A DNA stretch of 64,000 bases, from positions 186,001 to 250,000 of the forward strand of contig NZ_BMUG01000005.1 in NCBI RefSeq assembly GCF_014650075.1. The letters run 5' to 3'. The DNA comes from Streptomyces microflavus. Its GTDB lineage: Bacteria > Actinomycetota > Actinomycetes > Streptomycetales > Streptomycetaceae. The notes under the pieces were generated by a model. That model did not search any database. It was given only the letters and a program-made list of their open reading frames with translations, and had not been told where the DNA came from. Positions 22,986 through 34,900 of this stretch are shown in pieces; position 1 is the stretch's first letter, and the number at the start of each line of letters is the position of its first letter. A program made the position numbers and the translations under genes.

Positions 22986-24035
22986 ATGCTTCTCCATCGA
23001 ACGACGCTTGTGAAGCCGTGGCGGCGGCTGGCCGCGGCACTTTCCGTCGCGACCCTCGGCGTCGGCCTCCTCGCCGGATGCGGTTCCGACACGGAGGCGA
23101 AGAAGAGCGACGACGCCCCGGCCGCCGACGCCGGCGCGTTCCCGGTCACGGTGGAGCACGCGTTCGGATCCACGAAGGTCGAGAAGGCCCCCAAGCGTGT
23201 CGTCTCCGTCGGCTACACGGACGACCAGGCCATCCTGGCGTTCGGCATCAAGCCCGTCGGCATGGTCGACCAGTACCCGAACCCGGTCGGCCAGACCCCC
23301 GACATCAACACCCAGTGGCCCTGGGTGAAGGAGCAGTGGGGCGACACCCGCCCCGAGGTCATCATGAACAACGGTGACGCGGGCCCCAACTACGAGAAGA
23401 TCGCCTCCCTCCGCCCGGACCTGATCATCGCGGTCTACTCCGAGGTCGACCAGGCCGCCTACGACAAGCTCTCCAAGATCGCGCCCACCGTCGGCCGCAC
23501 CAAGGCCGAGAAGGAGCCCTTCAGCGCTCCGTGGCAGGACAACGCGGTCCACATCGCCAAGGCGCTCGGCAAGGAGACCGAGGGCACCGCACTGGTGAAG
23601 GGCATCCAGGACAAGCTCGACACGGCCAAGAAGGACAACCCCGCGTTCGCGAGCCAGACCGCGGTCGCCCTGTCCTGGTACAAGGGTGCGGTGTACCCGT
23701 TCACCTCCACCGATGTGCGCGGCCAGCTCGTCACCGGCTCCGGGTTCGGCTACCAGACCGAGATCGACAAGATCGCCGACGGCAAGTTCTCCACCGAGCT
23801 CTCGCCCGAGCGCATCGACCTGGTCGACGTCGACCGCATCTTCGTCATCAACGACAAGGCGGACACGGAGGCGCTGAAGAAGTTCGAGCTCTTCGCCAAC
23901 CTGCCCGCCGTCAAGAACGGCAAGGTCTCCTACCTCCTGGACAGCGAGGGCCCCGCGATCGGAGCCGCCATGTCCCAGGGCACGCTGCTCTCCCTGCCGT
24001 ACGCGATCGACGAGCTCGTCAAGTCGGCCAAGTAG
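22986..24035 (+). CDS. cchF: Ferri-siderophore-binding lipoprotein CchF
   Basis: A 349-residue substrate-binding lipoprotein (FepB/FhuD type). The signal peptide ends in the lipobox LLAGC at about residue 24. The mature part carries the family pattern KRVVSVGYTDDQAILAFGIKPVG and a C-terminal ALSYAIDEL-like segment (SLPYAIDELVKS). I chose ATG 22,986 because it gives a standard lipoprotein signal with AAGGGATTCCGG in front; the in-frame ATG at 22,932 would add a charged extension. It binds ferri-coelichelin outside the cell and hands it to CchC/CchD. Confidence 0.92.
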   Translation: MLLHRTTLVKPWRRLAAALSVATLGVGLLAGCGSDTEAKKSDDAPAADAGAFPVTVEHAFGSTKVEKAPKRVVSVGYTDDQAILAFGIKPVGMVDQYPNPVGQTPDINTQWPWVKEQWGDTRPEVIMNNGDAGPNYEKIASLRPDLIIAVYSEVDQAAYDKLSKIAPTVGRTKAEKEPFSAPWQDNAVHIAKALGKETEGTALVKGIQDKLDTAKKDNPAFASQTAVALSWYKGAVYPFTSTDVRGQLVTGSGFGYQTEIDKIADGKFSTELSPERIDLVDVDRIFVINDKADTEALKKFELFANLPAVKNGKVSYLLDSEGPAIGAAMSQGTLLSLPYAIDELVKSAK

Positions 24036-24081
24036 AGATGACGGCCGAACCGCCCTTCCCCCACCGAGAACTGGCGATTGC

Positions 24082-25869
24082 GTGACAGTCACCGACACCC
24101 CTGCGGTCCCGACGAAGCTGCGTACGGCGACGGGGAGGGAGGCCACCGGGTGGGTCGCGGCACACTGCCGCCGAGCCCCCTGGCTGACCCTCTCCACCGT
24201 GCTCACCACCGTGGCGGGAGCGGCCCTCCAAGTGGTCCCCGTGCTCCTGCTGGGCCGGGTGGTCGACGGGGTGGTCGGTGGCGAATCACGCTCGGTGCTC
24301 GTCACGGTCGGGGTGCTGATGGGGGCCGCCGCGCTGTTCGGCGCGGCGGCCACCGCGGCCTCCACGTACCTGATCGGGCGGCTGGGGGCGGAACTCCTCG
24401 CGCAGCTCCGGGAGAGCGCCGTCCGGGCGGTGCTGGGGATGCCGAGCGCCCGCGTCGAGCAGGTCGGCCGGGGCGATGTGCTCTCCCGGGTCGGCGACGA
24501 TGTGGCCGTGCTGTCCAAGGGCATCCGGCAGGCCATCCCCACGGTGTTCTCGGCGGGGGTGCTGGTCGCCATCGCCACGCTCGGCATGTTCGGCCTGGAC
24601 TGGCGGCTCGGCCTGGCCGGGGCCTGCGCCCTGCCGGCGTACGCGCTGGCCCTGCGCTGGTACCTGCCCAGGTCCGCGCCGCTCTACCGCGATCAGCGCA
24701 TCGCCCAGGCCGACCGCGCGCAGGCGCTGATCAGCGGCCTCAACGGAATCGACACCGTACGGGCGTACCGCCTGGAGGGCGACGTCCGCGAGAAGGTCAC
24801 CGCCGAGTCGTGGCGGGTGCGCAACCTGGGCGTCGAGGTCTTCCGGTTCTTCGGCCGGTTCGTCGGCCGGGAGAACCGCGCCGAGTTCATCGGTCTGGTC
24901 CTGATCCTGGTGGTGGGGTACGCCCTGCTGGAGGCCGACGCCGCCACGCTCGGCGAGGTGTCGGCGGCCCCGCTGATGTTCCACCGGCTGTTCACTCCGC
25001 TGGGCGCCATCATGTTCACCTTCGACGAGGCGCAGAAGTCGGGCGCGAGCCTCACCCGTCTGGTCGGGGTGCTGGGGGAGCCTGCCGAGGACCGGCTGGT
25101 GGGTGACGTGTCCGTCGCCCGGGCCGAGGCCGTACCGCACGCGGTGACCGTGGAGGGCCTGACCTTCAGCTATCCGGACACCGAGGAACCGGTCCTGCGG
25201 GACGTGAACCTGTCCATCCCGGCCGGCGGTTCGCTGGCGCTGGTGGGCGCGACGGGCGCGGGCAAGTCGACCCTGGCCGCGCTGATCGCCGGCATAGGGA
25301 TCCCGCAGGCCGGGGCCGTACGCATCGGGACGCGGGACCTCGCGGGGCTCGACGAGGCCGAGGCGCGCTCCCTGGTGAGCATCCTGACCCAGGAGACCCA
25401 CGTGTTCTCCGGGTCGCTCGCCGACGATCTGCGGCTCGCCGCACCCGAGGCGAACGACGAGCAGCTGATGGACGCGCTGCGGACCGTCGGCGCCGACGGA
25501 TGGGTCGAGCCGCTGCCCGGCGGGCTGAACGCCAAGGTCGGCGAGGGCGGTGAGCGCCTGGATGTGACCAAGGTCGCTCAAGTCGCTCTGGCGCGGCTGG
25601 TGTTGAGCCGCTCGCCGGTGGTGGTCCTCGACGAGTCGACCGCCGAGGCGGGCAGCGAGGGCGCCGCCGAGCTGGAGCGCGCCGTACTGGCCGCCTGCGC
25701 GGGCCGCACCACGCTGTACGTGGCCCACCGGCTGACCCAGGCGATGGCGGCGGACCGGATCGCCGTGCTGGACGCGGGGCGCGTGGTGGAAGAGGGGACC
25801 CATGAGGAGCTGGTGGCTCTGGGCGGCATGTACGCGCGGCTGTGGCGCGCGTGGCGCGAAGGTAGTTAG
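24082..25869 (+). CDS. cchG: ABC half-transporter CchG (intact Walker motifs, lost signature motif)
   Basis: A 595-residue TMD-NBD half-transporter of the siderophore-export type. The membrane domain occupies about residues 15-330 and the NBD about 350-590. Walker A GATGAGKST (about 389), the Q-loop in LTQETHVFSG, Walker B VVVLDE and the switch His in LYVAHR are intact. The LSGGQ signature is replaced by LDVTK (about 493) and the D-loop Asp is missing. CchI has the opposite set of lesions, so the two should form one heterodimer with a single working ATP site. It starts at GTG 24,082, 46 bases after cchF. Role by cluster context: export of coelichelin or import coupled to release. Confidence 0.9.
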   Translation: MTVTDTPAVPTKLRTATGREATGWVAAHCRRAPWLTLSTVLTTVAGAALQVVPVLLLGRVVDGVVGGESRSVLVTVGVLMGAAALFGAAATAASTYLIGRLGAELLAQLRESAVRAVLGMPSARVEQVGRGDVLSRVGDDVAVLSKGIRQAIPTVFSAGVLVAIATLGMFGLDWRLGLAGACALPAYALALRWYLPRSAPLYRDQRIAQADRAQALISGLNGIDTVRAYRLEGDVREKVTAESWRVRNLGVEVFRFFGRFVGRENRAEFIGLVLILVVGYALLEADAATLGEVSAAPLMFHRLFTPLGAIMFTFDEAQKSGASLTRLVGVLGEPAEDRLVGDVSVARAEAVPHAVTVEGLTFSYPDTEEPVLRDVNLSIPAGGSLALVGATGAGKSTLAALIAGIGIPQAGAVRIGTRDLAGLDEAEARSLVSILTQETHVFSGSLADDLRLAAPEANDEQLMDALRTVGADGWVEPLPGGLNAKVGEGGERLDVTKVAQVALARLVLSRSPVVVLDESTAEAGSEGAAELERAVLAACAGRTTLYVAHRLTQAMAADRIAVLDAGRVVEEGTHEELVALGGMYARLWRAWREGS

Positions 25870-25880
25870 GTCAACCTCAG

Positions 25881-25899
25881 TAAGGTTAGGCTAACTTGT
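25881..25899 (+). promoter_or_regulatory. Iron box upstream of cchH
   Basis: TAAGGTTAGGCTAACTTGT matches the DmdR/IdeR consensus at 15 of 19 positions, including an exact GGTTAGGCTAAC core. A partial second copy (TTAGGTCAACCTCA, 25,866-25,879) abuts it. It controls the NRPS and probably cchI. Confidence 0.9.
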
Positions 25900-25926
25900 A
25901 TGCCTTGGAAGGGTGCTGAGTCTTCG

Positions 25927-28900
25927 ATGACGGAACCGACCGCTCCTCACGTTCTTCTCTCTCCCACCCACTTCGCCGATGTACGCCGGCGCATCGGCGA
26001 ATACGGCGACCGGACCATCGCCGAAGCGTGCGCCATCGGACTGGCGTACTGGGCCACGGGTGCCGGCCCCGACGGCATCGACCTCACCCCCGGCACCTCG
26101 TTCGCCGACGTCCTAGGCTGGGTCGACAACGGAGGTGGCGGCAGCCCGGGTTGGGAGGTCGGTGCGGACGGCCTGAGCATCACCGTCCCCGACGGCGTAC
26201 GGCCCGCCGAAGCGCGGCTGGCACTGCAGGATCTGGCCGACTTCCCGGACCGGCCCGTCGGCACCATCGGCCCGTCCGGCATCGAGGCCCGGATCGCGAC
26301 CCTGGCCGGATGGAACGACAACCGGGCCGACCGCATCCGCCCGACCATCATGGAGATGTTCCGCGAGCAGGCCCGCACCAGGCCCGACGCCGTCGCGATC
26401 ATCGATGAGCACCGGACCCTGACGTACCGTGAGGCAGCCGATAAATCGGCCCAGTTGGCCCATCACCTCGTCCGGCGCGGCCTCGCATCCGAGGAGGTCG
26501 TCGGGATATCGCTCGGCCGCTCCGCCGACATGGTCATCGGACTCCTCGCCGTGCTCCAGGCCGGATGCGCGTTCGTACCGCTCGATCCGCAGTGGCCCGC
26601 CGCCCGCAGGGCCGTCGTCGTCGAGGACGCCCGGGTCGTCCTCCAGCTCAACAGCTCGGGCGAGTCCGACGGGGCCGAGCCGGACGCCGTCGCCGTCGAC
26701 CTCGACGACTGGGCGTTCGGCTCCTGCCCGGCCGAGGCGCCCGAGGCGACGGTCCACGCCACCTCACTGGCGTACGTCATCTTCACCTCCGGCTCGACCG
26801 GGCGGCCCAAGGGCGCCATGATCCGCCACGAGGCGATCAGCGAGCGCCTGCTGTGGCAGGTGGGCGAGATCCTGCGGTTCGGCCACGACGACGCGTCACT
26901 GTTCAAGGCGCCGCTCTCCTTCGACATCTCCATCAACGAGATCTTCCTGCCGCTGGTCTCCGGCGGCAGGCTGGTGATCCTTCGGCCCGGCGGCGAACGC
27001 GACCCGCACCACCTGCTGAGCGTGATCGCCGAGCACCGCGTCACCTTCACCTATCTGGTCTCGTCCATGCTGGACGTCCTCCTGGAGATCGAGGGGGGAT
27101 CCGGCCGCCTCGACAGCCTGCGCCACGTGTGGTGCGGCGGCGAGGTGCTCACCCCGGAGCTGTACGAACGGTTCCGCACCCGGCTCGACATCCCCATGTA
27201 CCACGGCTACGGCCCCGCCGAGACGACCATCGGCGTCTCCCACGTCATCTACCGGGGCGAGGCCGAGCGCCTGTCGACCTCGATCGGCAAGGCCAACCCC
27301 AACACCCAGCTCTACGTGCTGGACGACGAACTGCGCCCGGTCCCGGTCGGTGTCGGCGGCGAACTGTACGTGGGCGGCCTCCTGCTGGGGCGCGGTTACG
27401 TCGGCGCACCCGGCCTCACCGCCTCCCGGTTCGTCGCCAACCCCTTCGCCACCGACGGCTCCCGGCTGTACCGCACCGGCGACCTGGCCCGGTTCGCCCC
27501 GGACGGGTCGCTCGACTTCCTCGGCCGCGCCGACAACCAGATCAAGATCCGTGGCATGCGGCTGGAGATCGAGGACGTCGAGGCATCCCTCGCCGAACAC
27601 CCCCGGGTACGCCACACCTGCGTCGTCGCCAGGAAGAACAGCGCGGGCGGCACCTACCTCGTGGGTTACGTCATCCCCTCCTCCACCGGCGAGGAGCTCA
27701 CGGCGGACAGCGTCAAGGCCTGGGCCACCGCCCACATGGTCGAGTACATGGTGCCCGCCCACCTCGTCGTCCTGACGGAGTTCCCGCTCACCGCGAACGG
27801 CAAGATCGACCGCGCCGCCCTGCCGGAGCCCTCCCGGTCCACCGGGGCCGTCGCGGCTCCCGCCACCGAGAACGAGCGCCTGGTGTGCGCGGCCGTCGCG
27901 GCGGTGCTGCGCGTGGACGAAGTCGGCGTCGACCAGGACTTCTTCCAGCTCGGCGGCGACAGCATCCTGGCGATCTCCCTGCTGAGCGCCCTGCGGGAGG
28001 CGGGCCTCCATGTGACCGCACGCCAGATCTTCAGCAACAGCACGGTCGGGGCACTGGCGGCGGTGGCGAGCCGCGAGGACGTCTCCACCGTGGACCACGC
28101 CGACACCGCGACCGGCTCCGTGGTGGGATCGCCCATCGTGCAGTGGCTCGGCGAGACCACCGACGCGATCGACGGCTTCGTGCAGTCGGTCGTCCTGAAC
28201 ACCCCGGCGGAGCTGACCGCCGACGCCCTCGACACCGTCCTCACCGCCCTCCTCGCCCGCCACGACATGCTCCGCGCCCGGCTGGTGCGCGGCGAGCGCT
28301 GGAGCTTCGACATCCCGCAGGCCGGACAGGCCACCGCGGGCTGGCAGGAGAGCGACGGGCCGCTGGAGGAGTGCGTCGAACACGCCACCGCAGGGCTCGA
28401 CCCGGACAACGGTGTGATGCTGCGCGCCGTCTGGCGCCGCGAAGCACGCCAACTCGTCCTGGTCGCCCACCACGTGGTCGTCGACGGCGTGTCCTGGCGG
28501 ATCCTGATGGACGACCTGGCCACGGCCTGGCGGCAGCACACCTCGGGCGCACCCGTCGAACTGCCCCCCGTCGGTACGTCGTTCAGGCGCTGGACCCAGC
28601 TCCTCGGACGCACGCCCTTCGACCAGGACCGCACGTACTTCGGGCGCGCCCTGCCCGGCGCCGACGCACCGATCGGCAGGCGCCCCCTCACCGAGGCCGA
28701 CACCGTGGCCCGGGAGCGTACCCGGACCGTCTCCGTCGGACCCGAGGCCACGGCCGCACTGCTGGGCGAGATCCCCGCCAGGTTCCACGCGGGCGTCAAC
28801 GACGTCCTGCTGACCGCCCTGGCCGTCGCCCTCGCCCGGTGGCGCCGCGACCGCGGGCAGGAACAGACCTTCGCCCACATCGAGCTGGAAGGGCACGGCC

Positions 28901-31900
28901 GCGAGGGCCGGTTCGTGGCGGACGCGGCCGGATTCGAACCCGAACTGTCGCGTACGGTCGGCTGGTTCACCACACTCTTCCCGGTGACCGTGGACCCCGG
29001 CACGGCCCCCGACCTCACCGCCCCCGCCTACCTCGCCGCCGCCCTCAAGGCGGTCAAGGAGGACCTCTCCCGGGTACCGGGCAACGGTCTCTCCTACGGC
29101 GCCCTGCGCTACCTCACCGACACCGGACCCACCGCCGCCGCACCCCAGGTGCTCTTCAACTACCTGGGCCGCTTCGACGCGGGCGCCGCCGGGGACTGGC
29201 AGCTCGCGGGCACCACAGGGCAGCTGGGCGAGAAGCGCGACCCCAGGATGCGCCTGCCGCGCGCCCTGGAGTTCAACGCGATCGCCGAACCGGACGGAGA
29301 CGGCGCGTACGGGCTGGTCACCACCATCTCCTGGCCCGAGGGCGTCTTCACCGACGCGGACATCGCCACCCTCGGCGACTACTTCGGCGCGGCCCTGTCC
29401 GCCCTCGCCGCACTGGAGGGGGGCGGCCACACCCCCAGCGACTTCCCGCTGGTGCCGCTCACCCAGGCCGACGTGGAGGACCTGGACAGCGCGGAGCTGA
29501 GCGACATCCTGCCGCTGACGCCGCTGCAGGAGGGCCTCTACTTCCACTCGGTCTTCGACGACGACGCCACGGGCAGCTACGTCGAGCAGCAACTCCTCAC
29601 GCTGGAAGGCGAGGTGGACGCCGAACGCCTCGCGGCCGCCGCCACCCGGCTGCTCACGCTCTACCCCAACCTGGCCGCCCGCTTCACGGCCCTCGCCGAC
29701 GGCCGGGTCGTCTCCGTCGTCGAGAGCGGCACAAGCGCGCCCTTCACCACGCTGGACCGCCCCGCCATCACCGACGAGGAGATCCGCGACCTCGCCGAGC
29801 GGGACCGCCGCGCCGGGTTCGACCTCGCCACCGGCCCCCTGATGCGCTACACCCTCATCCGCACCGGAGCCGGCCGCAGCGTCCTGGTGCAGACCGTGCA
29901 CCACATCATCGCCGACGGCTGGTCCGTCCCGCCGATGCTCCGCACCCTGCTGGCGGAGTACCACGCCCCGGGCTCCGTGTACCCGGTCGGCGGCTACCGG
30001 GACTACGTCGGCTGGCTCGCCGGACAGGACCAGGACGAGAGCGACCGCGTATGGCGCCAGGAGCTCGCCGGTCTGCCCGGTCCCTCCCTGGTCGCCGAAG
30101 GACACACCCCATCGGAGCGGTTCGCCGACATCGCCGCCGAGCCCGCCGACGACATCGACATCGCCGCACGGTCCGCGGGCGTCCCCCTGAGCGTGGCCGT
30201 CCACAGCGCGTGGGCGGTGACGCTGGGCGGCATTCTGCGCGGCCGGGACGTCGTCTTCGGTTCCACCGTCTCCGGGCGGGACGCCGAGGTGCCCGGCATC
30301 CGGGACATGGTGGGCCTCTTCATCAACACCATTCCCGTCCGCGCCCGCTGGGCCGCCACCGACACCGCGTACGACCTGCTCGCCGCGGTGAAGGAGCACC
30401 AGAGCGCGGTGCTGGCACACCAGCACGTCTCACTGGCGAGGATCGGCCGGCAGAGCGGCGCGGGTTCCCTCTTCGACACCCTCGTGGTGTTCGACGTGGC
30501 GACCGACGTGGACGCCCTGCGCGGGCCGGACGACACCCTCACCATCGCCGACATCGTCAACGAGGGCGCCCCGCACTACCCGTTGACACTGGTCGTCGAG
30601 CGGTCGCAGGACGGCCGCCCGCGCTTCAACCTGATCTACGACGGGGAGCTGCTGCGCCGGGAGAGCGCCGAAGCGATCCTGTCCACGTTCACCCGGACCC
30701 TCACCGAGCTGCTGAGCCGACCGGACGCCCTGGTGGACGCGCTGACCCCCGAGGCCGACAGCGCCCCGGAGCAGGTCGCCCCCACGACCCTGGGCGAGCT
30801 GTTCGACACCGCGGCCCACCGCGACCCGGCGGCCACCGCCGTGACCCAGTGCGCTCTGGACGGCAGCACGCGCTCGATGACGTACGGAGAACTGCGCGCT
30901 TCGAAGGACGAGTTGGCGTCGGCCCTGCGCGCGGCCGGAGTCCGCCCCGGCCGCCGTGTCGCCGTCGCCGTTCCGCGCTCCCTGGAGCAGGTCGTCGCCC
31001 TCGTCGCCGTCGTCACCGCCGGAGGCGCGTACGTACCGCTGGATCTCGCCTACCCCGACGAACGGCTGGAGTACATCCTCGCCGACGCCGCCCCCCAGGT
31101 CGTCCTCGTGGACCGGGAACAGCGCGACCGCTTCACCCGGCTGCTGGAGCGCGCCGGAGTGGAGGCCCGGGTGCTCGTCCAGGGTGACGATCTCCCGCCG
31201 GCCGACAGCGCCGCGCCCGGGCCGAGGCCGCAGGACCCGGCGTACGTCATCTACACCTCCGGCTCGACCGGCCGGCCCAAGGGCGTCGTTGTCCCGCACT
31301 CGGCGGTGGCGACGCTCCTCGCCAACACCCGTCCGGACATGGGCTTCGGCCCGGACGACGTATGGGTCCAGTTCCACTCCTTCTCCTTCGACTTCGCCGT
31401 CTGGGAGCTGTGGGGCGCCCTCGCGCACGGCGGCGAGCTGCTGGTGCCGGAGTACGGGCTGACCCGCTCGCCCGTCGACTTCCACCGGCTGGTCCAGGAG
31501 CGCGGCGTGAGTGTGCTCAACCAGACCCCGTCCGCCTTCTACCAGTTCATCGAGGCCGACCTGCACGCCGACCGGCCGGCCACGGCGCTGCGCCGCATCA
31601 TCTTCGGCGGCGAGGCCCTAGACCTCGGGCGGCTGCGCGGCTGGGTCGAGCGGCACGGCACCGGTGCGCCCGAACTCGTCAACATGTACGGCATCACCGA
31701 GACCACCGTCCACGTCACCCACCGGGTGCTGACCGACGAGGACTTCGCCGGCTCCACCGACATCAGCCCGATAGGCGGCCCCATTCCCGGTCTGGCCACC
31801 TATCTGCTCGACGACCGGCTCCGGCCGGTGCCGCCGGGCCGGGTGGGCGCCATCTACGTCGCGGGCGACCAGGTCTCCCTCGGCTACCTGGGCCGCCCCG

Positions 31901-34900
31901 GGCTCACCGCGAGCCGTTTCGTGGCGAACCCGTTCGCGGGCGACGGCTCCCGGATGTACCACACGGGCGACCTCGCCCGGCGGACGCTCGACGGTGAGCT
32001 GCAGTTCGCGGGGCGCGCCGACGACCAGGTGCAGCTGAAGGGGTTCCGGGTCGAGCTCGGCGAAGTGGAGGGCGCGATAAGGGAGTTGGACGGTGTCGTC
32101 GATGTGGCCGTCACTGTGGCGGACAGCGGCGACCACCTCGTCGCGCACATCGTGGGAGCCGCGCCCGCCGACCTCACCGTCAGGCTCTCCGCCAAACTGC
32201 CCGTGCACATGGTGCCGGGCCGGGTGCTGCCGGTCGACTCGCTGCCGCTGACGGTCAACGGCAAGCTCGACCGCAAGGCCCTCACCGAGCGCGCCGCACA
32301 GCAGGACGGCCCGCCGGACACCACGGGCGGGTCCGACGCACCGAGCGCACTCACCGCCCTCGTCGGCATCTTCGCCGAGACGCTGCCCGGCGCCTCCGTG
32401 GACGCCGACACCGACTTCTTCGGCGCCGGGGGCGACAGCATCGTCGCCATCGCCGTGATCAACCGGGCCCGGGCACTCGGCCTGCCGATCGCCCCCCGCG
32501 ACGTGTTCCTCCTCAGGACCCCGCGCGCCCTCACCGGTCACCTGGCCACGCACGCCCCCCGGGCCGCCGCGCCACCACCCTCCCGCCGCGAGGACGGCCC
32601 GCTGCCGCTCACGCCCATCATCCTGCGCCGGCGTGAACTGGGCGGATCACTCGCCCGGTTCGCCCAGGCCAGGACGGTGGCCGTCGCGGAGGGCACCGGC
32701 CTCGCCGACATCCGGCGCGCCGCGAACGCCGTCGTGGCCGCGCACCCGGCCCTCCGGCTGCGGCTGCACGTCGAATACGGTGTGTGGGCCCTGCGCACCG
32801 ACCCCGCCCGTGAGGCCACCGTCGCCGCACCCGGCACCACCGACGCGACGGCCGCGGCGAACGAGGCCGCCGGACGGCTCGACCCCGAGGCCGGAGAAGT
32901 CATCGCGTTCTCCTGGCTCGCGGCGACCCGCACCCTGGTCGTCACCGTCCACCACCTCGCCGTCGACGCGGTGTCCTGGCTGATCATCCTGGACGACCTG
33001 GCCACCGCCCTGAGCGGGGCCGCCCTGCCGCCGCCGACCACCCCGTACGCCGAGTACGCCGAAGCCCTCGCCGTACGGTCCGCCGAATCGGCCGACGGCC
33101 TCGGCCACTGGATCACCACCCTCCAGGCCCCGCCGCTGGACACGGCCGCGCCCACGGAGCTGCGCGAGACCACCGTCGTACTCCCGCCCGACCTCAGCGA
33201 CCTCGTGACGCGCACCGCCCCCGGCGCCCTCGGCGTCGGCCTCACCGAACTGCTCTGCGGCGCCCTGCGCACCGCGCTCACCCACATCCAGCCCACCCCC
33301 AGCGACCTGGCGATCGACCTGGAGCGCCACGGCCGGGTCCCGGCCGAGGAGCACCACGACTACACCCGCACCGTCGGCTGGTTCACCTCCATCGCCCCCG
33401 TACGGCTCACCCCGCACACCGACCCCGTCGCCGCGGCCCGTGAGATCGCCGACCGCCAGCCGGACGAGGAGGGGCACGTCGCCTACGGCCGGCTCAGGTA
33501 CCTCAACCCGCAGACGGCCCCCCTCCTGACCGCCCGCCCCCAGGTCCTCTTCAACTACCTCGGCCGGGGAAGCGAGTCGGAGGCCCTGAGGATCACCGGC
33601 GGCGGCCAGGGCGACAGCCCGTACGCCGTCGAGGTCAACGCCTGGACCGACGACGCCACCGGCAGCCTGCACGCGGCCTTCACCCTCGCCGACGGCATCC
33701 CCGACGCGATCACCGGCCACTGGCTCACCGCCCTGGCCCGCATCGCGAACACCTCCGCCACGGCCGAGCGCACGGCACCGGTCACCCCGCTCCAGCGCGG
33801 CCTGTTCTTCCAGGCCCAGATGGCGGGCGCGGCCGGGCACTACGTCGCGCAGAGCTGGTTCACCTTCGACCGGCGCCTGGACACCGGCGCCCTGGCCGAG
33901 GCGATGGCCCACGTGATCGCGCGCCACCCGGTCGTCGGCGCGGGCTTCACCACCGACGACGACGGAAACCCGGTCCAGCTCCTCAAGGCGGGCCGGCGGG
34001 TCGACGTCCGCACCGTCGAGCTCACCACGGACGCCGAGGTCGAAGCCCTGCGCACCCGGGACCGCGAGAGCGGCTTCGACCCGGGGGAGCCACCGCTGAT
34101 CCGGCTGACCGTGGTGCGGCTGCCCGGCGGCCGTGACGGCCTGCTGCTCAGCTACCACCTGCTGCTCTGGGACGGCTGGTCCCGCGAGATCCTGCTGCGC
34201 GACCTGTTCGAGGCGTACGAGGCCCTCGCCGCGGGGGAGCCGTGGGACGCCACCCCGGCCGTGCCGGGCTTCGAGGAGTACGCCCGGACCCTCGCCGCCA
34301 AGGACCCCGCCGTAGGGGAACGCTTCTGGGCGGAGCACCTGGCGGGCCTGCCGGGACCGACGCTGCTCGCCGGACCGGCCCCGGCCCTCAGTGAGGAGCT
34401 GCCGCAGCCGATCGTGCACACGCTCTCCGCCGAGCTGACGGAGCTGCTCCGGGAAGCCGCCCGGGTCCACGGGGTCACCCTGAACTCGGTGCTGACCGGT
34501 GCGTTCGGCCTCCTCCTCGGCGCCCGCACCGGCCGCAGCGACGCCGTGTTCGGCGTGACCGTCTCGGGCCGGGAGGGCGAAGGGCACGGCGACATCGTCG
34601 GCGTACTCCTCAACACCGTGCCCATGTGGACGCGGGCGCGCCCCGAGGAGACGGTCGGCGCCTACCTGTCGGCCGTCCAGGCGGCCCGGGTCGCGGCGAT
34701 GGACCACGAGCACCTGGGGCTCGGGGAGATCCAGCGGGCCGCCGGGCTCGACACCCTGTTCGACAACCTCTTCGTGCTCCAGAACTTCCTGGACCTGGAC
34801 GCCTTCGCCGCGATGAACGCCCGCCACGGCATCACCTCCGTCCAGGCGGACGACTCCACCCACTACCCGTACACCTGGGTCGTCACCCCCGGCGACCGGC